Shown here: piece by piece, positions 54,138 to 63,730 of the stretch
How positions within the stretch are numbered: position 1 is the first letter of the stretch
How the letters are laid out: each line of letters opens with the position of its first letter
DNA from: Kosakonia arachidis
GTDB taxonomy: Bacteria; Pseudomonadota; Gammaproteobacteria; Enterobacterales; Enterobacteriaceae
Reading direction: 5' to 3'
DNA: 64,000 nt
Assembly (NCBI RefSeq): GCF_900116535.1
Contig: NZ_FPAU01000001.1
Span: 1,413,218 to 1,477,217 of the forward strand
Notes under the pieces: generated by a model
The model's input: the letters and a program-made list of their open reading frames with translations, nothing else
Told to the model about the DNA's origin: nothing
Databases searched by the model: none
Made by a program: the position numbers and the translations under genes

Positions 54138-54169
54138 ATGCCGACAGGAAATGTCTTCCCTGTCGGCAT
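54138..54169. terminator. Strong hairpin between Rid relic and aconitase gene
   Basis: ATGCCGACAGG (54138-54148) pairs perfectly with CCTGTCGGCAT (54159-54169). No T run follows on either side. It may end or protect the leftward citrate/aconitase transcript, whose last stop is at 54290. The rest of 54124-54289 holds nothing recognisable. Confidence 0.55.
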
Positions 54170-54289
54170 GACGCCATTGCATGCTGGCACTGGAGTAGAC
54201 ACCATTCCAACGGTGTCACTCTGTATCTTAATCTGCTTATGCTTTACACCGATTAAGATGAATATCGGAGAGGATAAAGAGCAAGAAGA

Positions 54290-56884
54290 TTAAACCGTTA
54301 CGACATCAATGCGATCATTCCCCTCTGTTTGATACGCAGCCAACTGATGGAAATTTAAGTAACGATAGGTATCTTCTCGTGTGTCATTGATCCTTTCCAT
54401 GTGCCAGAGATACTGTTCAACGGTCGGCATTTTGCCAAGCATTGCGGCAATCGCACTGAGCTCCGCTGATGCCAGGAAGACTTTTGCATCGGTACCAAGA
54501 CGGTGCGGGAAGTTACGGGTTGAGGTGGAGACAACGCTGCTTCCTTCTTTAACCCGAGCCTGATTGCCCATACAAAGTGAGCAGCCGGCCGGTTCAATTC
54601 GCGCTCCGGTTCGGATGAGTTTATTAAAATACCCTTCGCGAGAAAGTTGCTGCGCATCCATTTTGGTTGGCGGAGCAATCCATAGCCGGGCTGGGATCTC
54701 TTTGGAGTCTGCCAGCAGTTTTCCGGCAGCCCGGAAATGACCAATGTTTGTCATGCAGGAGCCAATAAAAACTTCCTCTACTGGCGTGCGGGCGACTTCG
54801 GACAGTAGACGGGCATCGTCGGGGTCATTTGGCGCACAAACAATTGGCTCCGTAATTTCAGTCAGATCAATTTCAATGATTGCCGCGTACTCCGCATTGT
54901 CATCTGCACTCAGTAATGACGGATTCGCCAGCCATGCTTCGATCTCTGCAATGCGTTTTTCAAGTGTTGGCGCGTGCTGATAACCCTGCGCAATCATCCA
55001 ACGCAGCAAGGTGGCATTGGAACGCAAATATTCAATAACGTTCTCTTCCTCAAGACGTAGCACACAGGCAGCAGCAGAGCGCTCAGCGGAGGCATCGGCC
55101 AGTTCAAAGGCCTGCTCAGCTTTTAGCATTTGCAAACCTTCGATTTCCAGAATACGACCGGAAAAGATATTGCGTTTGTTTTGCTTCTCGGTCGTCAATA
55201 ATCCTTGCTTAATTGCGTAGTAAGGAATTGCATGCACTAAATCACGCAAAGTGATCCCTTTTTGCATTTCACCCTTAAAGCGGACCAGGACAGATTCAGG
55301 CATGTCGAGAGGCATAATTCCAGTGGCCGCCGCAAAAGCGACCAGCCCGGAACCGCCCGGGAATGAGATCCCTAATGGAAAGCGCGTATGCGAATCAGCC
55401 CCTGTCCCTACAGTGTCAGGAATAAGCATGCGGTTAAGCCAGGAATGGATAATGCCATCACCCGGTTTCAGTGCAACGCCTCCTCTGCTGGTAATGAACT
55501 GAGGCAGCGTACTATGCAAATTAACGTCGACAGGTTTTGGATACGCAGATGTGTGGCAAAACGACTGCATGACCAGATCGGCAGAAAACCCCAGGCATGC
55601 GAGATCCGTCAGTTCGTCGCGAGTCATCCCGCCGGTCGTATCCTGCGAACCCACGGTTGTGATTTTAGGTTCACAATATTGACCAGGTCGAATACCTTCA
55701 ACCCCGCACGCCCTGCCGACCATTTTTTGCGCCAGAGTAAACCCGGCAGAAGAAGGTTCAGGCGCCTTTGGCTTCCTGAAAATGGACGTTGTTGGCAGCC
55801 CCAGCGACTCTCTGGCTCTGGCCGTTAAGCTACGGCCGATGATCAACGGAATGCGGCCGCCTGCCTGTACTTCATCCAGCAAGACTTCGGTTTTCAGGTG
55901 AAATGAGGCTATCAGCGTTTGATCGCTATGGTTGCGAATCTCGCCCTTGTACGGATAGAGATCGATCAGCATCCCCGTCGACAAACCCGAGACATCCAGC
56001 TCAATGGGCAAGGCACCCGAATCCTCCAGGGTATTGAAAAAGATGGGCGCAATTTTCCCTCCGAAGACAAAACCCCCACTGCGTTTGTTCGGTACGAAAG
56101 GGATATCCTTGCCGATATGCCACAGGACTGAGTTCGTCGCAGATTTCCTTGAAGAGCCTGTTCCCACAACATCCCCGACGTAAACGAGAGGATACTGCCG
56201 GTTTTTTAATTCTTGTATCTGAGATATCGGGCCGCATTGTCCCGGTTGGTCGGGATTCACCCCTTCCCTTACGGAACTCAGCATTGAGCGCGCATGCAGG
56301 GGAATATCCGGGCGTGACCACGCCTCAGGTGCCGGAGAAAGGTCATCCGTGTTCGTTTCACCGGGGACTTTAAATACGGTCAGGGTTATTCTTTCATCAA
56401 GACTGGCGCGTTCGAGAAACCACTCGGCATTTGCCCATGATTCAATAACCGCTTTGGCATGAGCATTTCCATTATGGGCTTTCTGCTCTATATCTTTAAA
56501 TTTTTCAAAAATAAGAATTGTGTGGCTAAGTTTAATCGCCGCTAAAGGAGCCAGCACGACGTCATCTAACGCATCGATAAGAGGTTGAATATTATATCCA
56601 CCCTGCATGGTGCCAAGAATATTTATAGCATCTTCAGGCGTAATGCCGTATTGATTTGTTTTTTCCTTAATGATTTTATCAAGGAATTCTGCTTTAACTT
56701 TTGCAGCAGCATCAACACCGGGAGAAACTTGATTAATTAACAGATTAATTAAAAACTCTCGTTCCTCACACTGTTCGTTTTCGAGGAGAGTAATTAATTC
56801 GCAGGTCTGCTGAGCGGTGAGGGGTTTTGCTGGTATTCCATTTTTTGCCCGTTCAGCGACGTGCGTTTTATATTCTTCAAACAT
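54290..56884 (-). CDS. Aconitate hydratase B paralog in the citrate lyase gene set
   Basis: This 864-residue protein is colinear with E. coli AcnB (865), with HEAT-like domain first, then domain 4 ([44 protein letters not shown]) and domains 1-3. All three [4Fe-4S] cysteines are present: Cys710 in [11 protein letters not shown] and Cys768/Cys771 in [12 protein letters not shown]. The enzyme should interconvert citrate, cis-aconitate and isocitrate. The sequence is clearly diverged from housekeeping AcnB (N-terminus [16 protein letters not shown]), so it is a second, dedicated copy. It follows citG and a small hydrolase on the same strand and is probably the last gene of that transcript. A shift to methyl- or homo-tricarboxylates cannot be excluded. 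Confidence 0.9.
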   Translation of the reverse strand: MFEEYKTHVAERAKNGIPAKPLTAQQTCELITLLENEQCEEREFLINLLINQVSPGVDAAAKVKAEFLDKIIKEKTNQYGITPEDAINILGTMQGGYNIQPLIDALDDVVLAPLAAIKLSHTILIFEKFKDIEQKAHNGNAHAKAVIESWANAEWFLERASLDERITLTVFKVPGETNTDDLSPAPEAWSRPDIPLHARSMLSSVREGVNPDQPGQCGPISQIQELKNRQYPLVYVGDVVGTGSSRKSATNSVLWHIGKDIPFVPNKRSGGFVFGGKIAPIFFNTLEDSGALPIELDVSGLSTGMLIDLYPYKGEIRNHSDQTLIASFHLKTEVLLDEVQAGGRIPLIIGRSLTARARESLGLPTTSIFRKPKAPEPSSAGFTLAQKMVGRACGVEGIRPGQYCEPKITTVGSQDTTGGMTRDELTDLACLGFSADLVMQSFCHTSAYPKPVDVNLHSTLPQFITSRGGVALKPGDGIIHSWLNRMLIPDTVGTGADSHTRFPLGISFPGGSGLVAFAAATGIMPLDMPESVLVRFKGEMQKGITLRDLVHAIPYYAIKQGLLTTEKQNKRNIFSGRILEIEGLQMLKAEQAFELADASAERSAAACVLRLEEENVIEYLRSNATLLRWMIAQGYQHAPTLEKRIAEIEAWLANPSLLSADDNAEYAAIIEIDLTEITEPIVCAPNDPDDARLLSEVARTPVEEVFIGSCMTNIGHFRAAGKLLADSKEIPARLWIAPPTKMDAQQLSREGYFNKLIRTGARIEPAGCSLCMGNQARVKEGSSVVSTSTRNFPHRLGTDAKVFLASAELSAIAAMLGKMPTVEQYLWHMERINDTREDTYRYLNFHQLAAYQTEGNDRIDVVTV

Positions 56885-56946
56885 AGGGTCTCAACCTTAT
56901 AACAGGAAATTAAAAAATGCGCCAGGGTGCCATCTACATTAAAAAT

Positions 56947-57522
56947 TCATCTGTTTATTTTTAATAGCATCTCTCCAAATTGTGATACTTTTTCAAGACC
57001 ATATTCCCACTCGCCAAATCCGGACTCCGAATTAATATGACCAGCATCTCCGACATCTATCAGCTCGCATCCCCAACTGTCAGACCAAAATACAGCACGA
57101 TTGAATGACATAAGCGGGTCATTGTGACTGGCAAAGACCATTCCGGGTATTTTTAACTTCGATGCGGTGATAACGCCTTCAAGTTCAAAACGTGACGGTT
57201 CAGCAGGCGCAACCATAACAATCCCGGCAACATTTGCAGCTCTGCTCTGGACCTGGTACCAGGATGCAAGCGCGCCAAAGCTATGCCCAATCAAAATAAC
57301 GGGCAAAGTACAGGTGGCTAATTCTCTGCGAATCGCTGCGCCCCAACTTTCAATATCCGGCTGCAACCAGTTTCGTTGACTTATTCTTTTCCAGCGAGGT
57401 AAACGACGCGCCCAACAGGTTTGCCAGTGGTAATCGTCGCTATCTCTTAATCCCGGAACAAGAATCGTTGTGAAAGAATCATCCAGTTGTAACAGACGCG
57501 GTATTGTCATGGTAAATTCCAT
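56947..57522 (-). CDS. RBBP9/YdeN-type alpha/beta-hydrolase
   Basis: This 191-residue small serine hydrolase has the oxyanion/start motif TILVPGLRDSDDYHWQTCW, nucleophile elbow IGHSFGALAS near residue 100, acid in SHNDPLM and catalytic histidine in VGDAGHINSESGFGEWEYG. These are the hallmarks of the RBBP9 family. Start ATG at 57522 has AAGGA just upstream; a second ATG at 57510 is possible. It lies 21 bases after citG and 62 bases before the aconitase paralog, so it is part of the same transcript. Its substrate is unknown; an ester or thioester intermediate of the pathway is conceivable. Confidence 0.85.
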   Translation of the reverse strand: MEFTMTIPRLLQLDDSFTTILVPGLRDSDDYHWQTCWARRLPRWKRISQRNWLQPDIESWGAAIRRELATCTLPVILIGHSFGALASWYQVQSRAANVAGIVMVAPAEPSRFELEGVITASKLKIPGMVFASHNDPLMSFNRAVFWSDSWGCELIDVGDAGHINSESGFGEWEYGLEKVSQFGEMLLKINR

Positions 57523-57543
57523 CAGTCCTTAGTTTTCTATCGC

Positions 57544-58419
57544 TCAGGCTGGGTAATGCGCCAGCAGCCAGGTTACCGCCAGCAGATCCGCACTTCCTCC
57601 CGGGCTTAAATTTCGGGCAATGAACGCAGTGTCCATGTGCAAAAGCGCCTGCCTGAACCTGTTGCCGGTGAGGTGTTTAATGCGCAGGATTCTGGCCGCA
57701 TATCGTTGTGCATAGCGTAAGCCTTTGAGTCCCCCTCGCGCGAGGATATTCGTGTCAGGATTGTGAGCCATCAACGAAAGTAACACCCGCAGTAAAGACT
57801 CCTCCGGTGAATAACCCGCGTTGATCGCTTTTTCCCATGCGGGTAATCCATGATTCCTTACCGTAGCAAACCCGCTTTCGGCCTCTCCACGCGCGCCCGT
57901 AACGCCATACTCGCGAAACAGTTGTTCCCCTTTGGTTTTCGCATCGCCATTTTGCTTCAACTCCCGGCGCACCATACCGATGCAGATCTGGCTAACTTCC
58001 CGGCAAAGCGCGCTACGATTGATCGCTTCGCCCTTACCTTTCAGTCGCCCGGCAGCAGAACAAAACAGACCCAGCGAAAATATTCCCCCTTTGTGGGTGT
58101 TGATCCCTCCCGTCGCGCTGAACATGGCCTGCTCACAGGCAAGCCCAGCAGGCCGGATGGCGAGGAGTGTCTGTCTGGGCTCTTGTTTAGCGGTTTGTAG
58201 ACCTTGTGCAACAAACACTGCGAACCAGGGGGCAATTGCTGCAATACTGGACATGAATAGCCTGAGATCCATATCAGTATGCGCCCCATTATTATGACGG
58301 TCTACCAGCCCTGGTTTGGGGGTCAGAATAACTTCGCGGTACATTCCCTCGGCAGCCAATTCCGCAATGTTAAGTTCATGACTGAACGGTTCATTTCTGA
58401 TGGCAGAAATAGTCATCAA
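57544..58419 (-). CDS. citG: Triphosphoribosyl-dephospho-CoA synthase CitG
   Basis: This 291-residue enzyme makes 2'-(5''-triphosphoribosyl)-3'-dephospho-CoA from ATP and dephospho-CoA, the prosthetic-group precursor of citrate lyase. Motifs seen: LAAEGMYREVILTPKPGLVDRHNNGAHTDMD in segments near residues 22-52, and LSPGGSADLLAVTW at the C-terminus. Length equals E. coli CitG (292). It overlaps citX by 29 bases (or 26 if it starts at the second Met), as in the E. coli cit operon. Confidence 0.95.
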   Translation of the reverse strand: MMTISAIRNEPFSHELNIAELAAEGMYREVILTPKPGLVDRHNNGAHTDMDLRLFMSSIAAIAPWFAVFVAQGLQTAKQEPRQTLLAIRPAGLACEQAMFSATGGINTHKGGIFSLGLFCSAAGRLKGKGEAINRSALCREVSQICIGMVRRELKQNGDAKTKGEQLFREYGVTGARGEAESGFATVRNHGLPAWEKAINAGYSPEESLLRVLLSLMAHNPDTNILARGGLKGLRYAQRYAARILRIKHLTGNRFRQALLHMDTAFIARNLSPGGSADLLAVTWLLAHYPA

Positions 58420-58936
58420 TCATATCCTCCATAACAGCGTGTAAGGTGTGGAGCGGATGCCGCCGCATTCGTGAACAGACATGTGCTGGCTCATCACAGA
58501 GAAAACATCGTCTTTTGTCTTCACCGACAGATTTACGACTCAATAAGCCGCTATCCGGGCAAAACACATCGATATCCCACAACCTTCCCAGTGGATGGCT
58601 CTCCTCCAGGCGTATTGTCGCCTTTTTTACCTGTGATGCGGGTGCGTTGACGGACCAGAATGACTCTGGCCCGGTAACAAACTGGCGAGCATTGTGCCTG
58701 ATGATTTCCCAGCCATTGGCGGTGATCAGAGCAGTGAGAGCGTCATTCGCTGCCGCCATGACAGCCCTTGATTCAGGCGTATCTTTTACCTCACCAGGCC
58801 AGACCAGGGTCGTAGAAATCAGGGTATGTCCCCAACGGTTCAACCAGAGTTGCTGCTGGTACGAACGGGCTTCTCTGGCAATCAGTAACTGCTCCAAAGA
58901 AATGGGTGAGCACGATGCATCTGCCATAACGTTCAT
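58391..58936 (-). CDS. citX: Apo-citrate lyase phosphoribosyl-dephospho-CoA transferase CitX
   Basis: This 181-residue nucleotidyltransferase attaches the CitG product to the acyl carrier CitD. Features include LEQLLIAREARSYQQQ, GRLWDIDVFCPDSGLLSRKS and RRCFLCDEPAHVCSRMRRH, the conserved Cys/His-rich CitX tail. Size as E. coli CitX (183). The ATG overlaps the citF stop (TAATG); a second Met three codons later is possible. Confidence 0.93.
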   Translation of the reverse strand: MNVMADASCSPISLEQLLIAREARSYQQQLWLNRWGHTLISTTLVWPGEVKDTPESRAVMAAANDALTALITANGWEIIRHNARQFVTGPESFWSVNAPASQVKKATIRLEESHPLGRLWDIDVFCPDSGLLSRKSVGEDKRRCFLCDEPAHVCSRMRRHPLHTLHAVMEDMIDDYFCHQK

Positions 58937-60456
58937 TACTCTTTAACCTGCCGGACGACGTCAATAACACTGCCATCGCGGTAACGGACGACGCCCACAA
59001 TTTTGGCGGTAAATTCGATTGCTTTTGGATGACCGGAGATGTCCAGCGCACGCTGATACAACTCGTCAATACTCACTACAGGTAAGCCATTATCCACCAG
59101 TCGCTGATAAATTTCAGGGCGTGAAGGGTTTACGGCAATGCCGTGATCGGTGACTAATACATCAATGCTTTCACCCGGTGTAACGCAAGTTGTAACGCGC
59201 TTCACAACGGTCGGAATTCGGCTGCGGATCAGCGGCGCAACGACCACTGTCAGGTTCGCTGCTGCGGCAACATCGCAGTGACCACCGGAAGCGCCGCGCA
59301 TCACACCATCCGATCCCGTCAGCACGTTAACGTTGAAATTTGTATCAATTTCAAGGGCGCTGAGAATCACAATATCAACGCGATCGCAGCATGCTGCTTT
59401 CGATGCCGGGTTAGCGTAAACGTTGGTAGAGATTTCAACATGGTTTGGGTTTCTGGCTAAAGACGCTGCGGCAGCACTATCAAAACTTTGGGTGTCCAGG
59501 AGTTTAGCGATCAACCCTTTCTCATGAAGATCCACAATACTGCCGGTGATCCCACCTAATGCGAAACGCGCAGTGATGTTTTTATTTTTCATGCGCGATT
59601 CTAAGAAGCGCGTACATGCCGTTGAAGCAGCGCCAGAACCTGTCTGGATTGAGAATCCTTGTTCGAAGTAACCCGAATGTTCAACCACATCGGCAGCTGA
59701 ACGCGCGATCATCAGCTCACGAGGATTACTGGTTACGCGAGCGGCGCCGACGCTGATTTTTGCAGGATCGCCGACACTGTCAATTTGAACAATGTAATCG
59801 ACCTGATCCTGAACAATGCTTGCAGGCATATAAGGGAAAGGTTCAATTGATTCGGTCAGCAGTACAACCTGTTTCGCGTACGCAGCATCTACCATCGCGT
59901 AACCCAGAGAGCCGCAGCGTGATTTACCACCGCTACCACTTGCGTTGCCATATTCATCGGAACAGGAGACAGCAAGAAAGGCAACATCAATATTAATTTC
60001 ACCTTTTTGAATGAGATTAACACGACCACCATGCGAATGAATTTGTACCGGCTCCTCCATCAGGCCGTGAGAAATAGCATCAGCTAACTCCCCTCGCATG
60101 CCGGAGGTATAAATTTTCGTAATCACCCCATTGCGAATATGATTAATTAACGGGGCATTACAGGTCATTAATGAACTGGATGCCAGGGTAATACCTTTCA
60201 GACCCAATGCCGCGAGTTTATCTACGACAAGATTGATGACTTTATCGCCTTCACGGAAAGCATGATGGAATGAAATAGTCATACCATCATGGAGTTCGCA
60301 GCGGTCTAACATTTCATCCAGACTTTCACAAAGTTTACGCTGATATTTTTGTCTGGTATCTGCAAGATAGGGCGTTGTTGTGTTGGCATGGGTAAAAGCA
60401 ATATACTCTTTTGAATGCCCGAGCTGTTCTTGTAAAGCTTCGATTAATTTGCTCAT
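58936..60456 (-). CDS. citF: Citrate lyase alpha subunit (citrate:acetyl-ACP transferase) CitF
   Basis: This 506-residue CoA-transferase-fold subunit exchanges acetyl on the ACP for citryl. Family stretches: GMTISFHHAFREGDKVINLV, SHGLMEEPVQIHSHGGR, SCSDEYGNASGSGGKSRCGSLGY in part, and LTGSDGVMRGASGGHCD. Length is close to E. coli CitF (510). It starts 17 bases after citE and abuts citX, in the canonical citC-D-E-F-X-G order. Confidence 0.96.
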   Translation of the reverse strand: MSKLIEALQEQLGHSKEYIAFTHANTTTPYLADTRQKYQRKLCESLDEMLDRCELHDGMTISFHHAFREGDKVINLVVDKLAALGLKGITLASSSLMTCNAPLINHIRNGVITKIYTSGMRGELADAISHGLMEEPVQIHSHGGRVNLIQKGEINIDVAFLAVSCSDEYGNASGSGGKSRCGSLGYAMVDAAYAKQVVLLTESIEPFPYMPASIVQDQVDYIVQIDSVGDPAKISVGAARVTSNPRELMIARSAADVVEHSGYFEQGFSIQTGSGAASTACTRFLESRMKNKNITARFALGGITGSIVDLHEKGLIAKLLDTQSFDSAAAASLARNPNHVEISTNVYANPASKAACCDRVDIVILSALEIDTNFNVNVLTGSDGVMRGASGGHCDVAAAANLTVVVAPLIRSRIPTVVKRVTTCVTPGESIDVLVTDHGIAVNPSRPEIYQRLVDNGLPVVSIDELYQRALDISGHPKAIEFTAKIVGVVRYRDGSVIDVVRQVKE

Positions 60457-60473
60457 CTTTATTATCCTGTAAA

Positions 60474-61349
60474 TTAGTGGCGAATGCCTGATGCTTTTCT
60501 TCTCTCAAGAACAACCCTGGCGTGATTGATAATTGGCGCATCAATCATTTTGCCATTCAGAGAAATGACACCGAGTCCACTACGCTCGCCTTCTTCGGCA
60601 GCAGTAATTACGCGCTCCGCGTAATCAACCTCTTCCTGGGTTGGCGCATAGGCATTGTGAAGCAGCTCAATTTGCCGGGGATTAATTAAAGATTTACCGT
60701 TGAAGCCCATGCGGCGAATTAAATCGACTTCTTTTAAGAAGCCCTCTTCATCGTTAACATCGCCATACACCACGTCAAAAGCATCGATACCCGCGGCGCG
60801 CGCCGCGTGTAAAACTGCGCAACGCGCATAGAACAGTTCAGTACCGTCTCCGCGCTCCGTCTGCATGTCCATGACATAGTCAAATGCGGCTAATGCAATA
60901 CCCATCAGCCGCTCTGAAGATCGGGCAATGGCAACCGCATTGATGACGCCAACAGCAGACTCGATAGCAGCCATCAGTTGTGTGGAACCCACTTTACGGC
61001 CACAGCTTTCCTCAATGCGTACAATTTCACGTTCAAGCTGGTGAATATCTTCTGGCGTATCTGTTTTAGGCAGTCGAATAACATCAACCCCGGCACGCAC
61101 AGCCGCTTCAAGATCTTTCAATCCGAATGGGGTATTAAGCGGGTTAATACGCACGACCTTTTCAATATCTTTATACATGGGGTGCTGAAGCGCATTGAAG
61201 ACCAAAATACGTGCGCTGTCCTTCTCTCTCAAAGAAACCGCATCTTCAAGATCGAACATGATCGAATCGGGCTTATAAATAAAGGCAGTAGATAACATGG
61301 CCGCACTGGAGCCCGGTAAGAAAAGCATGCTACGACGTAATTTTTTCAT
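60474..61349 (-). CDS. citE: Citrate lyase beta subunit (citryl-ACP lyase) CitE
   Basis: This 291-residue HpcH/HpaI-type TIM-barrel enzyme cleaves citryl-ACP to oxaloacetate and acetyl-ACP. Visible: [18 protein letters not shown] at the N-terminus, [15 protein letters not shown] with the acidic metal site, [39 protein letters not shown], and [13 protein letters not shown]. Slightly shorter than E. coli CitE (302). It overlaps citD by 4 bases (ATGA). Confidence 0.96.
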   Translation of the reverse strand: MKKLRRSMLFLPGSSAAMLSTAFIYKPDSIMFDLEDAVSLREKDSARILVFNALQHPMYKDIEKVVRINPLNTPFGLKDLEAAVRAGVDVIRLPKTDTPEDIHQLEREIVRIEESCGRKVGSTQLMAAIESAVGVINAVAIARSSERLMGIALAAFDYVMDMQTERGDGTELFYARCAVLHAARAAGIDAFDVVYGDVNDEEGFLKEVDLIRRMGFNGKSLINPRQIELLHNAYAPTQEEVDYAERVITAAEEGERSGLGVISLNGKMIDAPIINHARVVLERRKASGIRH

Positions 61350-61639
61350 TGTAATTTCTCCCAGTTAATTTCATCGCTGCATGTTCCTCGCATAATGGCC
61401 ACTTGCATGCGGGAGCGAATAACACAATCAAGCGCACCTTTGTCATCCACAATAATTTGCCCATGAGTGACGTTGAATGCTGTTAACGTTTCTTTGACAA
61501 CTTGAGTAATTTGCTCGCCAAATTGCTTCATTACTTCACTGTTAATAACAATATCCAGTCCGGTGTCCGAAGGGCTAACTTTAACCATTAGGTCGCTCGA
61601 CTCCAGCGTACCCGCCAGAGCTGCCTGTACAATTTTCAT
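61346..61639 (-). CDS. citD: Citrate lyase acyl carrier protein (gamma subunit) CitD
   Basis: This 97-residue acyl carrier has Ser14 in GTLESSD, the serine that receives the phosphoribosyl-dephospho-CoA group in the E. coli and Klebsiella enzymes. [20 protein letters not shown] near residue 70 is the other conserved stretch. Start ATG one base after the citC stop; it overlaps citE by 4 bases. Confidence 0.95.
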   Translation of the reverse strand: MKIVQAALAGTLESSDLMVKVSPSDTGLDIVINSEVMKQFGEQITQVVKETLTAFNVTHGQIIVDDKGALDCVIRSRMQVAIMRGTCSDEINWEKLQ

Positions 61640-61640
61640 T

Positions 61641-62738
61641 TTAATGTCCTACGCTAATACTCATGGGATTCTCTGCCAGACAGGGTTCCGGCAAGTCATG
61701 GTGATTTGCTCTCAGCCAGTTATATAAATAAGGGGTGGTACTTTCTGGCACCCTATTTTTTGCAACTGACAGTTTGTTTTCATTCAAGAGAGAACGAACG
61801 GCTGATGCTGATATAGGATAATTATTCTCATCAGTTTTCCGATCTATTTCATGAACCGTAATAGAGTTTGCCGGAATGACGCATTCATCTTCAAGCCAGT
61901 GGTGCATTGCCTGGTTGTACTGAGCTGTTACTTTACAATATGGCTCAGTGCCGACGAAACGATGTGTAATACCCAGTGATGGCGCAATGTAACGCCGAAA
62001 AATAATCAAATCGATTGCAGAATAGACATCATTAACAACCTGTTTTTCTTTTAAGAAATAGCCAGGAAACGTGCCGCGAGAAATAATGTATCTGGAGCCA
62101 GGGTGTACCGTCACATTGGAGAGATGTTTCACGCCATCACGTACCATGGCAATACGATCATTAAAGGAGAACTGAGACAAGTTCTCTTCGACAACAAAAA
62201 CATGCAGCCAATTACTGGCGCGGGATGCTTGCTCAATGAGAAATTGATGGCCTAACGTGAACGGATTCGCATTCATAACGATTCCGCCAATTTTGTCTGC
62301 CGGGATGAAAAAATCGGCACGAAGTTTTTTGCAGTACCGATGGATTCCAACCGGCGTGTTTTCCATCAACGTTGCTTTATTCTCAAGGGTGGCTAAAGGA
62401 TAGAAGCCACATCCACGGAAAGATTTAACATTATCAGGACAGGTTAAAAGGAACAGATGATGATCGCCATTTTGGTTTGCCAGATATTCCGCTTCACGAA
62501 TCAACTGCAGCCCAAGGGAGGTTCCGCGCCATTCTATGTGAACCGCAATACACTTCAATGTATTGCCCGCCAGGCCAGCACAGGCAATTAATTCTTTATC
62601 TGCACGAGCAATCACGAATTGCTCGATATCATCATCTATTCCTAATCCATTACTGTGCAGAAATCGGATAATCTCCTCTTTGACAATACCGTTGCTGGTT
62701 TCAACAGTACCGAATTCTGGCATTTTTTCGGCATACAT
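61641..62738 (-). CDS. citC: [Citrate (pro-3S)-lyase] ligase CitC
   Basis: This 365-residue ligase acetylates the thiol of the citrate lyase prosthetic group with acetate and ATP, switching the enzyme on. An N-terminal GNAT-like domain (ARADKELIACAGLAGNTLKC) precedes a nucleotidyltransferase domain with the GGIVMNANPFTLGHQFLIEQA motif near residue 152 and ISASAVRSLLNE near residue 310. Slightly longer than E. coli CitC (352). First of the six contiguous cit genes, 56 bases after the FAH gene. Confidence 0.95.
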   Translation of the reverse strand: MYAEKMPEFGTVETSNGIVKEEIIRFLHSNGLGIDDDIEQFVIARADKELIACAGLAGNTLKCIAVHIEWRGTSLGLQLIREAEYLANQNGDHHLFLLTCPDNVKSFRGCGFYPLATLENKATLMENTPVGIHRYCKKLRADFFIPADKIGGIVMNANPFTLGHQFLIEQASRASNWLHVFVVEENLSQFSFNDRIAMVRDGVKHLSNVTVHPGSRYIISRGTFPGYFLKEKQVVNDVYSAIDLIIFRRYIAPSLGITHRFVGTEPYCKVTAQYNQAMHHWLEDECVIPANSITVHEIDRKTDENNYPISASAVRSLLNENKLSVAKNRVPESTTPYLYNWLRANHHDLPEPCLAENPMSISVGH

Positions 62739-62794
62739 CTTAATTGTTCCTGACCTGAAAGTAATCGACGCAGTGTGTGTATTTATTTCGAAAA

Positions 62795-63658
62795 TTAAAT
62801 GGCGAGTAAATGTAATCGCTCTGTTGATTCAACAATTGTATTCGTCAGCCGTCCTAATTTTTCGATTGCCACTTCAACACGATCACCGTCGTGCATAAAC
62901 AGCGGTGGATTACGTTTTTTTCCGACGCCACCCGGTGAGCCAGTAATGATGACATCGCCAGGGCTAAGAATAGTGAAGGTGCTAATATATGAAATAAGAT
63001 CTGCAACCTTGTGAATCATACTGGCTGTTGAATCATTCTGAACCAGCATACCATTTAAATATGTCTGAATGGATAACGCGTGCGGATCCGGGATTTCATC
63101 GACAGTGGTCATATATGGCCCAAAAGCGCCGGTTTGACGCCAGTTCTTACCCGCTGTAAACCAGGCGTGCTGCCAGTCACGAACAGAACCGTCCATGTAA
63201 CAGCTATAGCCTGCAACATGGCTCAGCGCATTGCTTCGTTCAATATTTTCGCCCGCTTTTCCGATGATAACGGCAAGTTCGCCTTCGTAATCAAACTCCT
63301 CAGTAATATTGGGTTTGATTACCGGTCTTGCATGCCCGGTTTGAGAATCCGCGAAGCGAATAAATAATGTTGGCGCATCATTAGTTTCGGCAAACTCTTT
63401 TCTTTTTTCTGCGTAATTCATTCCCACGCAAAAGATTTTTCCAGGCTCTTCGATAACCGGTAAGAAAGTAATATCTTTGTCCGTAATATCCGCTGGATAG
63501 TTAACATACTGTTTTGCAACATCGAGAGCATCCCATTGCAGAAGATCTTTCAATGTAGGATATTGCTGACCAATTTTTTGACCAAGATCGATAATGCCGG
63601 ATTCAGTATGAATACCGTAACTTTTACGGCCATGATGAATATAACTTGCAAGTTTCAT
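62795..63658 (-). CDS. Fumarylacetoacetate hydrolase (FAH) family enzyme
   Basis: This 287-residue protein has an N-terminal small domain and a C-terminal FAH fold with the metal ligands visible: EFDYEGELAVIIGKAGENI (Glu-x-Glu) and YMDGSVRDWQ (Asp), then HKVADLISYISTFTILSPGD and ITGSPGGVGKKRNPP. FAH relatives hydrolyse acylpyruvates, decarboxylate or tautomerise oxaloacetate (FAHD1/FAHD2-type), or isomerise 2-hydroxy-hepta-dienoates. Because the next genes encode citrate lyase, which yields oxaloacetate, a role on oxaloacetate is the best inference. It stands where a decarboxylase would be needed. It lies 72 bases after the MFS transporter on the same strand. Confidence 0.85.
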   Translation of the reverse strand: MKLASYIHHGRKSYGIHTESGIIDLGQKIGQQYPTLKDLLQWDALDVAKQYVNYPADITDKDITFLPVIEEPGKIFCVGMNYAEKRKEFAETNDAPTLFIRFADSQTGHARPVIKPNITEEFDYEGELAVIIGKAGENIERSNALSHVAGYSCYMDGSVRDWQHAWFTAGKNWRQTGAFGPYMTTVDEIPDPHALSIQTYLNGMLVQNDSTASMIHKVADLISYISTFTILSPGDVIITGSPGGVGKKRNPPLFMHDGDRVEVAIEKLGRLTNTIVESTERLHLLAI

Positions 63659-63730
63659 AATAACACCTAATGACTATTTCGCTTTATCCCCTCACGGCAA
63701 TTCTGGCCATGAGGGAAGTATTTATTACGG